Source: Vandiemenella viatica
Taxonomy: Eukaryota; Arthropoda; Insecta; Orthoptera; Morabidae
DNA length: 64,000 nucleotides
Assembly (NCBI GenBank): GCA_031002005.1
Contig: CM061919.1
Span: forward strand, 30,841,088-30,905,087
Direction of reading: 5' to 3'
Part shown: positions 1 through 10,869 of the stretch, piece after piece
Layout: the number at the start of each line of letters is the position of its first letter
Position numbering within the stretch: the stretch's first letter is position 1
Position numbers and translations under genes: made by a program
Notes under the pieces: generated by a model
What the model saw: the letters and a program-made list of their open reading frames with translations, nothing else
The model's database searches: none
What the model was told of the DNA's origin: nothing

Positions 1-552
1 CACTGTTTTATCAAACTCTATCTTGAGCTCTTCATCAAAAGCATGCACGGCTATCACAGACTATTCCAAATGCATCAGTCTTAGGTGTCGTATATACCCA
101 GTAAGTCGTTCTTTGATCATTCTGATAGTCTGGCTGATATAGACTTTGCAGCATTCACACAGTATAGAATAAATTCCAGGTATTGTTTAGCTTAAGTCAT
201 CTTTTACCGAATGCAGCATATCACGTATCTTGGTGGAAGGGCCGAAGATACTTTTTATCCCATACCGCACCAGAAGCTTCCAATTTTTCCTGACGTGTTC
301 CTGGCATATGGAAAGAAAGCAAGGATTTTCGGAGGTTCATCTTGCTCAGCGGTGTCTTGGTGGCTTCTGAATAATGGCACATTCTATCTGCCACCGAGAG
401 TTGCCTTTCTGTTCAAACATGGTCTCGAGCTGTTTCATTTCTTTTGGCAGTCTCTCATGAATCGGAGATGGCACTCCAATAAGCGTTGTGCTGGAATGAT
501 GTAACTGGACTGGCTACAACTTCCCTCCATACAAGAATAAGTAGGTGTAAGT
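1..552 (-). mobile_element. Penelope-like element, 3' coding part (GIY-YIG), degenerate
   Basis: Read on the minus strand, this stretch gives pieces of a Penelope-type polyprotein in the expected order. First comes a HHSS-type segment downstream of the reverse transcriptase, then a linker with FPYARNTSGKIG, then IFGPSTKIRDMLHSVKDDLS just before the endonuclease. The GIY-YIG endonuclease follows as PGIYSILCECCKVYISQT (about 75-185). The canonical YIGQT has become YISQT, and a stop follows LRLMHLE. The three pieces lie in different frames, so the copy is dead. The element runs off the left edge of the window, so its 3' non-coding end is not seen. It resembles the PLE copies at 43.7-46.8 kb. In this family the GIY-YIG domain nicks target DNA and primes reverse transcription. 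The family assignment is firm; the 552 boundary is approximate. Confidence 0.8.
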
Positions 553-1440
553 TATTATTTAATTTTAAATTTGAATAAATAAGAACTGTATGGAGCTTTG
601 AAGAACAAACACCATGTGTGGAGGTGATGAAGTTAATGTATAGTTAAGTATTACACAGCATAATATTCTACAGTTCTAAATAGTATCTGAAAAGAACAAG
701 TGAAATTAAAAGAAATCGTTGTGATGTGTAACCTGGGATTTTTTTTTTTTTTTACTAAAATCCAACTTTAATAAATGTTAGGTAAATGAGCAAGGATTCA
801 TTAAAACTTGTTGTAGCTAAAGCTACTAGTAATTAGTTAATAATCAGATCTACGTAATATGAAATTTTGGGGAAGATATGTTAAGATTTTGGGTTCATGA
901 GAAATGGGGGATTTTTGAGTTACCCAGGAGAAAGGCTGTTTAATGTGGAAATACACCATTGTTCCAGAGCTTCTGTGGATGAGGTTATAAAGGCATATCA
1001 TAAGCTGCATTTAAGCTAGTTGCTAAAAAGATTTTATATGTGAGAAGAGATCCATCCTGGTCTCCATGAAGGAGTGGGAGACCTAGAAAAAGTAATAAAA
1101 AATCTCCAGAAATTGAAAATTTTGGAGACAAAAACTCAAATTAGAAAAATTCTTGGTGTCAAACTTTTCCTTCAAGCTCAATTAAATGGGGATGCAACAT
1201 GGTTAACAATGCAAGAGTGAAAGCTGTAATTTTGATGTATGTTTGTTCAAAGAATAACTTGCCATCTCTTATTTGTTTGCCATACGGTCTACCCAACCAT
1301 AGGCTCTATTATCACTGTTGTTTCTTGCAGTGCAAAAGTATCCCTAAGAAGCTGGCAACCAAATCTATGATGCACTCTAATTTTCCGCCCAACAATAACT
1401 TTAAGAAAGGACATTATACTTCTCTGTAGTTTATGTTTTT
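553..1440. other. No recognisable gene
   Basis: AT-rich sequence with short homopolymers, for example a T run near 740. A GRPRK-like fragment can be read near 1,075 on the plus strand, but nothing around it supports a transposase. I see no splice-framed exon, tRNA or terminal repeat. Confidence 0.5.
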
Positions 1441-1509
1441 AAATTTTTCTGCAACCCATTATGTATGCTTGCAGTCAAATGTGTATTGAGTGATAAAGTT
1501 TTGCAGATG

Positions 1510-1776
1510 TTAGTCTCTTCTCTTCTTAGCATTAATCCCACAATGCAGAGCCTGCTTTACTGGCCTTCTGCCATTTATCCTGATCTTGTGCATTATCAGA
1601 TGACTAGATACATATCCTGCCGCAAAGTATCCAGCCAGCACTTCCTGGGTCTCCCTGATGGCCTTCAGCCCTCCGGACTTATATCGAATGCTGTTTTCAC
1701 AACTGAAGTGTTGTTGCTGCACAGTGCATGGCCGTACCATAAAAAAGAAAGAGAGACAGAGAGAGAAACATCTCAC
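1510..1776 (-). other. Unrecognised 88-codon open frame
   Basis: A minus-strand open frame with mixed composition, including SGGLKAIRETQEVLAGYFAA and ending KKRRD. It looks more protein-like than its shadow frames because hydrophobic and charged residues are balanced and there are no low-complexity runs. I do not recognise the family. There is no clear splice acceptor or poly(A) tail, so it could be a chance frame, an exon, or a scrap of a retrocopy. The plus-strand frames at 1,465-2,002 look like its shadows. Confidence 0.2.
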
Positions 1777-2039
1777 ATTTTCTCAGAGATGGAGCCACAC
1801 CAAAAGCCACCTGAACGTTATCATTCCAGATGTGGTTCAATTTAGTGAGTACCTGTGGCCAGCGAATCATTTCCGTGACATGCAGCTGTTGTTCATATTC
1901 CTTCTACGATGTAAAATTCATTTTTTAAAATTACATCAACACTGGAGGAGCAATCTTAAGGATGGAATAGGCACTGTTTCTGATTGCCTAACTATTGTGT
2001 GAAAACACTTCCTTATCTCGGCTAGTTTTCCGAGAGCAT

Positions 2040-3290
2040 TTCATAAATAAACAGAAATCTATTTGTGGGATTAATTTTTTTTTTTTTTTTAAATTTGTAG
2101 TCTTTGAAAAATTTAAAACCAATTTCTTTTAAAAAAAAATTGAACAAGAAAAGATGTTGATAATCAGGACTTTTTATCCTTAGCTGCTTCAGTAAGTCAC
2201 AGAAATCTTACTAAAATAAGTTGTTAGCAAATACTGTGTTATATCTCAGGAACGGGCACGAAAAATGATATCTCCCTCAGCTAAACTAGGAGAGCTTCTA
2301 GAGCTATTAAAAAATGTTTGTTTACAGTTTTTTTTTTTGAGCGAATTTTGAGAACTTTAAACAGCTGTAATTCAAAAAACAGGAAGATACATCTCAATTA
2401 AATTTCGCATTATTCCAAGACTGCATCTGCATGAACGGTACATCTCTGTCAACTTCATGAAAATCTGGAATGGTGATGTTAATTTTGCCTTAAAATTGAG
2501 TTGACATGGACTCCTGCTGCTCTTACCATTTCCGCACACGCATCTTTTCAATTTCTTCTCAAGTTGAGAACTTTTCTACTTGCCTTCTCAGTTGTCCTCT
2601 ACTTGGGTTCAGCAAAGGCTCAAAATACTACGTCCACATCCTTTTTAGGTTTTTCAGTATTTTATTCCTTTTTCTCATCCAGAATACTGGATCTTTGTTC
2701 CAATTCTTCTGCTTCCTTTTAACATTCCATAAGATACATTCTTGTTACTGTTCTATCATCTCAATTCATTTCTCCAGCCAGTTCCTCCTTTCCTCTGCTA
2801 CTTCTTTTGACCTCCTTTTTCTTTAAAATACTCTCATCTGTTATGTCTTCTGTTAGAACCATTCTCTTAGAGTCCTGCTTTTAACTCTACTGCTTCTTTT
2901 AATTTACCACATAGTCTCTTCCCATATTTTTTGTGTTGCCAGTTCTTCCAATTCATCTTCCACTGTCCTCATTTCTCTTGAAGGTATACCTTTCCTTGCA
3001 ATTTTCTGGTGTTCCTCTCCTCTTCCAATTATTTCCCTGTAACTATACATTTAATTGATTTCCAAATTTACATTTATCACTGTCATTTCAATGAACTAAG
3101 ACAAAAAAAAAAAAACATGTCCAAACACAAAAAAAAAGTTTTTTAGTGCCCAGTATGATATAACCACTATGCTGCTGGATTAATTTAGACTGAAATGGAA
3201 CTATCACAAAGTAATATCTAAAAATAAAAAAATAAGTAATACATTGGAATGGGAACTTTGTAAAATAAGTACAGAATCATTCATTTAGGA
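2040..3290. other. No recognisable gene; minus strand purine-rich
   Basis: The plus-strand frames near 2,500-2,830 are rich in Phe, Ser and Leu because the opposite strand is purine-rich, with Glu/Lys/Arg-type codons broken by stops. This could be a very decayed LINE linker on the minus strand, but no catalytic or zinc motif is visible. A and T homopolymers lie near 2,080, 2,330 and 3,110. Confidence 0.4.
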
Positions 3291-3394
3291 ATTAGGGTGA
3301 AGTATTAATCTGACTGAATGAAATAGCTAAATACAAACTCTGACTGTGTTGTGGTGGTATGAAAGTTTGAAATAAGTATTGCCATATTCTGATA

Positions 3395-3925
3395 CAGTTA
3401 AAAGAATTTGCCAAGAATCTTGCTTCCATGTGGTGTAATACTAAATTTAAGAAGCATAAGGCAGTGCTGGAGGCATTTAGTAAAATTACATACACTGAAT
3501 ACAAGGAAGTAATTAAGAAGCTGCCAAGAACCAATGTTTTGCGTGTTGTGTCGAGACATATTTCACGAAAGTGTTATGGATAGAAGGATCTAACTCGGAA
3601 CATTGGGAACCAACAATAAAATAAAAAAGGTGTATAAAATTTTAAATTTAATATCACAGATAAGAAGGAAACACCTAAGTTGATGCCATACATAAGGAGA
3701 GGCTGTAACAGACAAGACTGGCTTAATCAACTTGACCAAACAACTAACCTTCTGTGTAATGCTCATCCATTGTTTAAGGAAGACCGTCCAGTGGAGCAGG
3801 TCTACCCTAAACCACTAGAAAATACTCGACTAAATGGAAGTAGTAGTACCTAGCAGCTAAGGCCATGAAGATACAATACAGGGCTCATCTTTCATAGAGA
3901 TAAAAATGTAGACTAAATATTTGAA
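3395..3925 (+). pseudogene. Possible decayed coding remnant of unknown family
   Basis: Two plus-strand stretches read like real protein and are separated by stops. The first, about 3,398-3,583, contains KEFAKNLASMWCNTKFKKHK and then KEVIKKLPRTNVLRVVSRHI. The second, about 3,680-3,910, contains GCNRQDWLNQLDQTTNLLCN and ends near TGLIFHRDKNVD. Both are basic, balanced in composition and free of low complexity, unlike the surrounding DNA. I do not recognise the protein. The lack of introns and the internal stops would fit a processed pseudogene or a transposon gene relic. An 80-codon minus-strand frame over 3,292-3,534 is probably its shadow. Confidence 0.3.
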
Positions 3926-4059
3926 TTTTGTATATGATTATGAGCTTCCTATTTTTTTATAAGTAACTGGAGTTGCGAGAGAATTGAGCTCTGTGGCTGT
4001 TTGTGACTAAGATGTTAGAGTACATATACTTTAAGAAAATTAACCTCATAGATATATAT

Positions 4060-4440
4060 CATCATCATTCTCCAGCTCCAGTCTCCCTGGTCCATCACGA
4101 GCACTCTCCACTTCTCCCTGACCATGAATAGTTGTTGTTCATGAACAGTCTTCCAATCAAGCCCCAAGTCTTCTATATCCTTCTTGATTTGGTATATCCA
4201 TTTCTTTTTGGGCCTTCCCCACGTTGTTTACCCTGGATGTTCATATTAAAGTAGGCTTAGGCCATTGCTCTTCATTCTTCCTCAGTCCTTTGGACATGTC
4301 CATACCACCTCAGGCAAGAACGCTGCAAGGATTTTGTCACATTGATGTTTAAACAGGCCTCTGCACGATTGATTTCATTCCACACATTGTCCTTTTGTGT
4401 TATCTGACATATGGTACACAAGTACTTCATTTCAGAGGTT
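4060..4440 (-). mobile_element. LINE 3' end: C-terminus of an endonuclease/reverse transcriptase
   Basis: On the minus strand the region reads through the usual C-terminal signature of RTE/R1-like LINE proteins: LRWYGHVQRTEEE, then a GRPKKKW block, then a basic linker with KKDIEDLGLDWKTVHEQQ and a final Trp-rich stretch. The pieces sit in two frames, with a stop after the TEEE motif. Only this terminal part survives, with the catalytic palm missing on the upstream side (above about 4,440). This region normally follows the thumb of the reverse transcriptase and may help template binding. The strong signature makes LINE origin clear, but the exact clade is open. Confidence 0.65.
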
Positions 4441-4492
4441 TGAAGTATACTATACTAAATGATTTCTCAGACTTCCACGGCCATCTTTGTTC

Positions 4493-4686
4493 ATGATTAA
4501 TTGACTTTCGGGTTATGCCACGTTGTTTAATTTCTTACCTAAGCTTTCGGCCTTTTACTCTGCGATGCTTGGCGCTCGTTGCTATGTCATCATAAACAGT
4601 ATCTCTGACGAAGGCTGGAGGATACCAGCCAAAAGCTTAGGTAAGGAAATAAACAACGCGGCATAACCCGAAAGTCAATTAATCAT
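4493..4686. repeat. Inverted-repeat element with about 58-bp arms
   Basis: The arms at 4,493-4,552 and 4,628-4,686 are near-perfect reverse complements. The left begins ATGATTAATTGACTTTCGGG and the right ends in its complement. They flank a centre of about 75 bp. The size and symmetry suggest a miniature inverted-repeat or foldback element. TACTATACT occurs on both outer sides (about 4,449 and 4,688), but the left copy is some 35 bp from its arm, so it is not a clean target duplication. Confidence 0.6.
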
Positions 4687-4759
4687 TTACTATACTAGTT
4701 AACAAAAACTACCACAGTTCACTGGTGCTCATAGCTCAAGACCATGAGTTACTTGGGGT

Positions 4760-7330
4760 AGATTTCTGGGGTAGTAAAAAAGAAAAAAATCAGAGTGTTG
4801 GCTGTTTACCACAGTGGAAGAATGACAGAAGAAGATGAGGCTCTTGGGGAGAAATTAAATTCATACTCAGATTTCAGAGGTGAGAATAGAATGATCATCA
4901 TTGGTGGGGATTTAAAATTACCAAGTGCAAACTGGGAAGGAAATAAGATAAATAGCACAAGGGAACAAAGATTTGCAAATATCTTAATAAGGGAAGGAGA
5001 ATTTACACAAGTATTGAGAAAAACATTAGGGGACAAAATATTTTGGATATATTTCTAATTAATTCTGATGAAAACCTGGCCTGGCGGGGTGTCACGTAAC
5101 TGAAGGAATAAGTGATCATGATGCAGTTCTGATGGATATTAGAGGATTCTGTAAACCAGCAGCCAAAATTGAAGGGGAAATAGGTTCAATTATAAAAAGG
5201 CACAGGTTTCAAATTTGAAGAGATATTTCAGAGAACAATTCACCAAATGGAAGGAAGGCACAAGTACAGTAGAGTCAAGGTGGGAAGAGTTCAAGAAGAT
5301 AATAACAATGGGGGAAGAAAAATTAATTCCAAGGCAAAAATAAAGAGAAGTAGAGAACGTATGTACTATAATAGGGAAGTGAGTAGGTTAAAGAGGTTAG
5401 CAAGAAGAGAACATAACAGAGTTAAGAGACAGCAGGGTAGTAGGGAATATTTAAAACTAAACAAGGACTTAATAAAAGCAATGAAAGTGGCTTAAGATGG
5501 GTTTATGAAGAGTATTGTCAGTGATGGAGGACCATTGATGCATCTAGAAATTTCTATGGTTATATCAGGAAACTGAGGGGAAGGGAGGATGTAGAGATGC
5601 TTATAAATAAGGATGGAGAAGAAGTAACTGAGGATTTGAAAAAGGCAGAGATTTTAAGTAACTGGTTTAGTGAAAGCATTAGGAACAATGAATCAGAAAC
5701 AGGAGGGTCTACTTCGGAGAACGAGCTTAACAATACAATTAGAAATGAATTTGTAAAAAAATTGAAATTCATCCTGAGGATATCATGAAGGAAATAAGAA
5801 AGCTGAAAAAACATAAAGGGGCTAGTGTAGATAATATTACTATAGATATCTTTAAGATAGCCAGATGTGACATTGTACCTTATCCTGAAATATTATTTAA
5901 ATTTAGTCTGGATACTTGCTGCTTACCACAGGACTGGAAAAGTGCAATAGCAGTACCGGTACATAAAGGAGGGGTGAGAAATAGAGTTGAAACTAACAGG
6001 CCAATCAGTTTGACTTCAGTGGTAGGTAAATTAATGGAGTGATTGGTATGCAACCACATCAGAAATGTATGTGAGGAACGTAAGTGGTTTTCAAGTAGGC
6101 AACATGGGTTCAGGCAAGGATATTCATGCGAATCTCAGTTGGTGGGATATATGCAAGATATTTCGGATGAAATGGACAAGGGAGGCGAAATTGATAGTGT
6201 AGCACTAGATCTGTCAAGGGCATTTGAAAGAGTGAGCCATAATATGGTAGTAAAAAAGGTAAAAACTATTGGAGTGGATGAGTAAGTGATTTTCTGAGTA
6301 GAAGAATTTTTAAAAGGTAGAAAACAGAAAGTTAGGGTAGGAAATGTAGTATAAAAAGAAGGGTAGGGTATTGGGACCATTGCTACTCATTATTCTAATA
6401 AATAATTGTGTTGATTGTTTAGTATCTGAAATCAGATTGTTTGCAGATGACATAATGCTATATAAGAGAATCAAAACGATCAGAGGACTAAACAGTTGAG
6501 GGTGATCTGGACAGGATATATAGTTGGGTTGGTAAACATGGGATGAAGATAAATGCAAAGAAGAGTCAGCTTAGTAGATACACAAATAAAAAACAAAAGG
6601 TTAACTTTGAATATAAGGTGGGGAAAGAATTGCCTACTGAAGACTTTAAATGTAAATATCTTGGCATTACTTTTGATAACAAGCTTAACGGGGCAGGGCA
6701 CATTGGACAGGTGGTAGAAAAGGGTTTCAAAATTCTGCACTTGTTGGAGGGAGTGATGAGGGGATGTACGAGAGAAGTGAGGGAGTTGGGTTACAAAACT
6801 TTGGTCAGACCATTGCTCAAATATGGTAGTGTAGTATGGGATCATCATTTTACGTATCAAATACAGGAGTTGGACAGGGTGCAAAGAAGGGCTAGATTTG
6901 TTTCTGGAAATTATCACAGAATGCAATCAGTGACGGATATGATAAAGGAGCTGAAATGGTATTCATTGCAAGACAGCAGGAGGATGAGGAGGGCCATGGG
7001 AATGTACAGGGCGTATCTTGGCGATGAGGCATGGCAAGATATTGGAGTAGGCATGAAAAGCAGTGCTTCCAGGAAAAAGATGACCATGACCACAAGCTGG
7101 CACTCGATTTCAGGCACAAGGTTGTGGGAAGATTCTCTTTTCTAGGAGAGGGTGTCAGGGATTGGAATGAGTTACCAAGAGAACTGATGAATAATTTACC
7201 GAAAACGTTGAAAGAATTTAAAGATAGAATTTGTCAAGGGCAAATGTAGGTGGCTGCAGGAATTATGGAAGATGGGGGTGAAGGGAAATTGCCACCGGAG
7301 CCTGATCTCTTCTGTACAAGTTTCGAGTGC
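4760..7330 (+). mobile_element. CR1-type LINE, near full length for ORF2, degenerate
   Basis: The order of domains is that of a CR1-clade LINE. An endonuclease piece lies at 4,795-5,058, with GGDLKLPSANW replacing the usual GDFN.P..W. A basic linker lies at 5,247-5,500. The reverse transcriptase follows: RPISLTSVVGKLME (about 6,000), then QHGFRQGYSCESQL (6,100), LDLSRAFERVSH (motif A, 6,210), and RLFADDIMLY (catalytic box, 6,437-6,466). The thumb and C-terminus (6,543-7,249) contain CKYLGITFDNKL and end in GVRDWNELPRELMNNLPK and a KDRICQGQM tail. Several stops and frameshifts break the frame, for example after KLME at about 6,040. A second, 5'-truncated copy of the same family lies at 56,402-57,104 on the minus strand, and a scrap at 23,371-23,560. 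The 3' non-coding part has the CACCGGAGCCTG block shared with the 56.4 kb copy. Confidence 0.85.
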
Positions 7331-7449
7331 ATATGTCAGAATGGGGAGGGTGTAATAGGTTTTGAATAGTGTATGTATACACTGGGGTGTAAGGGTTTGG
7401 GAGAGACTATACTAGCCTTTTCCAACCAAATGTCAACCTCTCCTTCACG

Positions 7450-10400
7450 TGATGCACCCTTTTTGCGCGGACGAGGCTCTGGCGAATTAAAGATTCCTGG
7501 TATAAGCAGTCACCCACTGTTTCCCAACGGCCTCCGAAAGGAGGGCGGAAGAGTGGGAAGTGGTTCAGAGCACCCTCTTGCCCTTGGGGTTGGAAACGGC
7601 CCCTGAAGGCGGATGGATCAGAAATGATCTACGGCATGGGGATGCAGAAGGCAACCGGAAACCACTGCCTTAAAGACCCCAAGGGTATCTCGAGGACATG
7701 CATCCTCACAAATTACATATATCATGATGGCTTCTTCCTGGTTAAAATATTACGGAGGTAAAATAGTCCCCTAATCTCCGGGTGAGGACTGCTCAGGGAG
7801 GAGTCATCAGAATGGATAGAAACATTCTACGAGTCGGAGCGTGGAATGTTAGAAGTCTAAATAGGGCAGGTAGGTTAGAAAACTTAAAAAGGGAGATGGG
7901 ACAACTTAAGTTAGATGTTGTTGGGATTAGTGAGATTAAATGGAAGGACACACAGGATTTCTGGTCTGGGGAACACAGGATAATTAGCACACAAGCTGTC
8001 AATGGAGTCACTGGTGTAGGAATTGTAATGAACAAGAAAGTTATGAAATGTATGTGTTATTATGAACAGTTTAGTGACAAGATTATTTTGATGTGGTTAG
8101 AAACTAAGCCCGTCCCAACCACATTAGTACAAGTGTACATGCCAACGTCACAGGAAGATGACGAAGAAATAGAAAATATATACGCTGAAATTGAAGAATT
8201 AATCCAGTAAGGTGAAGGGGAGGAAAACCTAATAATCATGGGTGATTGGAGAAGGAAAAGAGTGGAATACTGTAGGAAGTTTTGATCTAGGATAAAGAAA
8301 TGAGTGAGGAAGCAGGTTGCTAGAATTTTGTGAAATATATAAGCTAGTAGTGGCAAACACATTGTTTAAGAACCATGCAAGAAGAATTTTCATCTAGAAA
8401 TGTCCTGGGGATACAGGCAGGTATCAGCTAGTTATATCATGGTCAAAGAGCGATTCAGGAATCAAGTTCTAGATTGTAAAGCGTACCCAGGAGCAGACAT
8501 AGACTCGGACCATAATTTAATAATAATGAAGTGCAGGCTGAAATTTAAGCGAATAAGGAAGCAGTATAAACAGAACAGATTGGACGTGAATAAACTGAAA
8601 CAATCTAGCACAAGAGAAAAATTTGCAGAGATGGTAGACTTAGGTCTAAGAAGTAACTCTGAAAGGAGTTCAATCGAGGATGAATGGAAAGCAGTACAGA
8701 CCAAAATAATGAAAGCTGGTGAACAAACATTAGGCTTTAGGGAACAAGCTGCCTGAAAACCTTGGATCACAGAAGAAATTTTGGAGCTGATGGATCAGAG
8801 GAGAAGGTACAAAAATGCTCAGGATGAAACAGGAAGAGAGCAATACAGGCAATTTAGAAATCAAATAAATAGGAAATGCAAAATAGCAAAATAAAAATGG
8901 CTACAAGAAAAATGTGAAGAAGCAGAAAAGGAAATGGTCGTCAGTAAAGTAGATGTTGCATATAGAAAGATCAAACAGAATTTTGGAGAAATGAAGAAAA
9001 GAGGTATGAACATTAAAGCTGCCAATGAGAAACCTCTTTTAAGCTCAGAAGATAGAGCTAACCGATGTAAGGAACAAATTGAGAAACTGTATGTTGGCGA
9101 TGACTTGAACAATAGTGTAATGGAAAAGGAAGGCGATGTCCACATTGATGACTTAGGAGATCCTGTTTTGAGGACAGAATTTAATAAAGCTCTGAATGAC
9201 TTGAAAGCAAATAAGGCAGTTGGAATTGATGAGATCCCTGCAGAACTTCTTAAATCCCTAGGAGAGGAAAGAATCGAAAGATTATTCAAGCTGATATCAA
9301 AAAGTTATGAAACAGGAGAAATTCCAACTGATTTTAATAAAAATATCATCTTCACACTTCCAAAGAAAGCACAAGCCTAAATTTGTGAGAATTATCGCAC
9401 CATTAGTCTAACAACACATGCTTCAAAATTATTGACCAGAATAATATACAAAAGGATGTAAAGGGTAGTAGAAGAAATAGTAGGTGAAGATCAGTTTGGG
9501 TTTAGGAAAAATCGCGGTACAAGGGAAGCAATTCTGTCTTTAAGATTAATACTTGAAGGGCGGATCAAGAAAAACAAAGATACTTTTATGGCATTTGTTG
9601 ATTTAGAAAAAGCTTTTGATAATGTTAGGTGGGACAAGATGTACAATTTTAAAGAAGTCAGGTCTAAAGTACCGAGATAGAAGATTACTCTATAAACTAT
9701 ATAAGAATCGGGTGGCTATAATAAAAGTAGAGAATCACGAGAGACATACATCAGTTAAAAAGGGTGTGAGACAAGGTTATAGTCTATCCCCGTTAATATT
9801 CAACTTGTATGTAGAAGAAGCAATGAAGAAAGTCAAAGAAAAATTTCCATGTGGCATAAGTTTTCAGGGAGAAGAAATCAGTATGCTATGATTTGCTGAC
9901 GACATTGTCTTGTTAGCAGACAGGGCTGAGGATATTGATAAGTTACTTAATGGCATGAACAAAATACTGAAGGAAGATTTTGGACTGAATATAAATCAAA
10001 GCAAGACAAAAGTGATGAAAGGTAGCAGAAATGATACCAATACTAGTGGATTAAATATAAAAATAGGATCGGATGCAATAGGAGAAGTAAGAGAATTCTG
10101 TTACTTGGGAAGTAAAATTACAACCGGTGGCTAAGGCAGGAATGATGTTAAAAGCAGAATAGCACTAGCTAAAAGAGCCTTTATGTAAAAGAGAAACCTT
10201 TTAGTTTCAAATATTGATCTAGGAATTAGAAAGAATTTTTTTAAGCTCTTTGTGTGGTGTACAGCACTTTAAGGTAGGGAAACATGGACTTTAGGAATAC
10301 CGGAAATAAAGAAAATTAAAGCATTTGAAATGTGGTGCTACAGAAGAATGCTGAAAATTAAGTGGACAGACAAAGTAAGAAATGAACGAGTTTTGGAAAT

Positions 10401-10672
10401 GATTGGTGAGAAACGAAGTTTGTGGAAGAAGCTTACAGAAAGAAGAGACAGGCTGGTAGGTCATAGTTTGAGACATGCTGGATTGGTTAATTTGTTAGTG
10501 GAGGGAACAGTTGCAGGTAAGAACTGTATAGGAAGACAGAGATTACAATAAATGAAGCAGATAATTGAGGACATGGGCTGTAAGGGGTATGTAGAAATGA
10601 AGAGGTTAGCACAGGATAGGAAGGGATGGAGGATTGCATTAAACCAGTCAAAAGACTGACAACAGCAAAAAG
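7450..10672 (+). mobile_element. RTE/CFDP2-like LINE, full domain order, degenerate
   Basis: The apurinic-type endonuclease starts near 7,812 with LRVGAWNVRSLNRAGRLENL, followed by DVVGISEIKWKD and GVGIVMNKK. The reverse transcriptase runs from about 9,150, with ANKAVGIDEIPAELLK, then QFGFRKNRGTREAI (9,492), FVDLEKAFDNV (9,595), GVRQGYSLSPLIFN (9,760) and FADDIVLLAD (9,893). A C-terminal block has RNERVLEMIGEK and ends VEMKRLAQDRKGWR before a final stop near 10,660. In-frame stops (about 8,208, 8,754, 9,378, 9,889, 10,132 and 10,549) and a frameshift make it inactive; the stop at 9,889 lies just before the catalytic FADD. A 5' leader of about 330 bp (7,450-7,780) precedes the frame. Such proteins are often annotated in insects as craniofacial-development-protein-2-like. 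The clade name is less certain than the LINE call. Confidence 0.85.
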
Positions 10673-10869
10673 AAAAATGTATACACTTTCTGGAAACTTT
10701 GTTTGTACATAACAGAGTTCTCACTAGATATAAAAGACTGATGCATTGTTATTTCTGTTTGTATTTCATATTTGATGGTGTTGTCTTTACTCAAAGTACT
10801 GATAAGATAATTGAATTGGTCAACATTTTGTTGTTGTTGGATGTTTAAGTAAATCTACACATTGGAAGT

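Noticed and set aside
211..504. 97-codon plus-strand open frame
   Set aside because: It is the shadow of the minus-strand PLE coding sequence, whose reading matches known PLE blocks.
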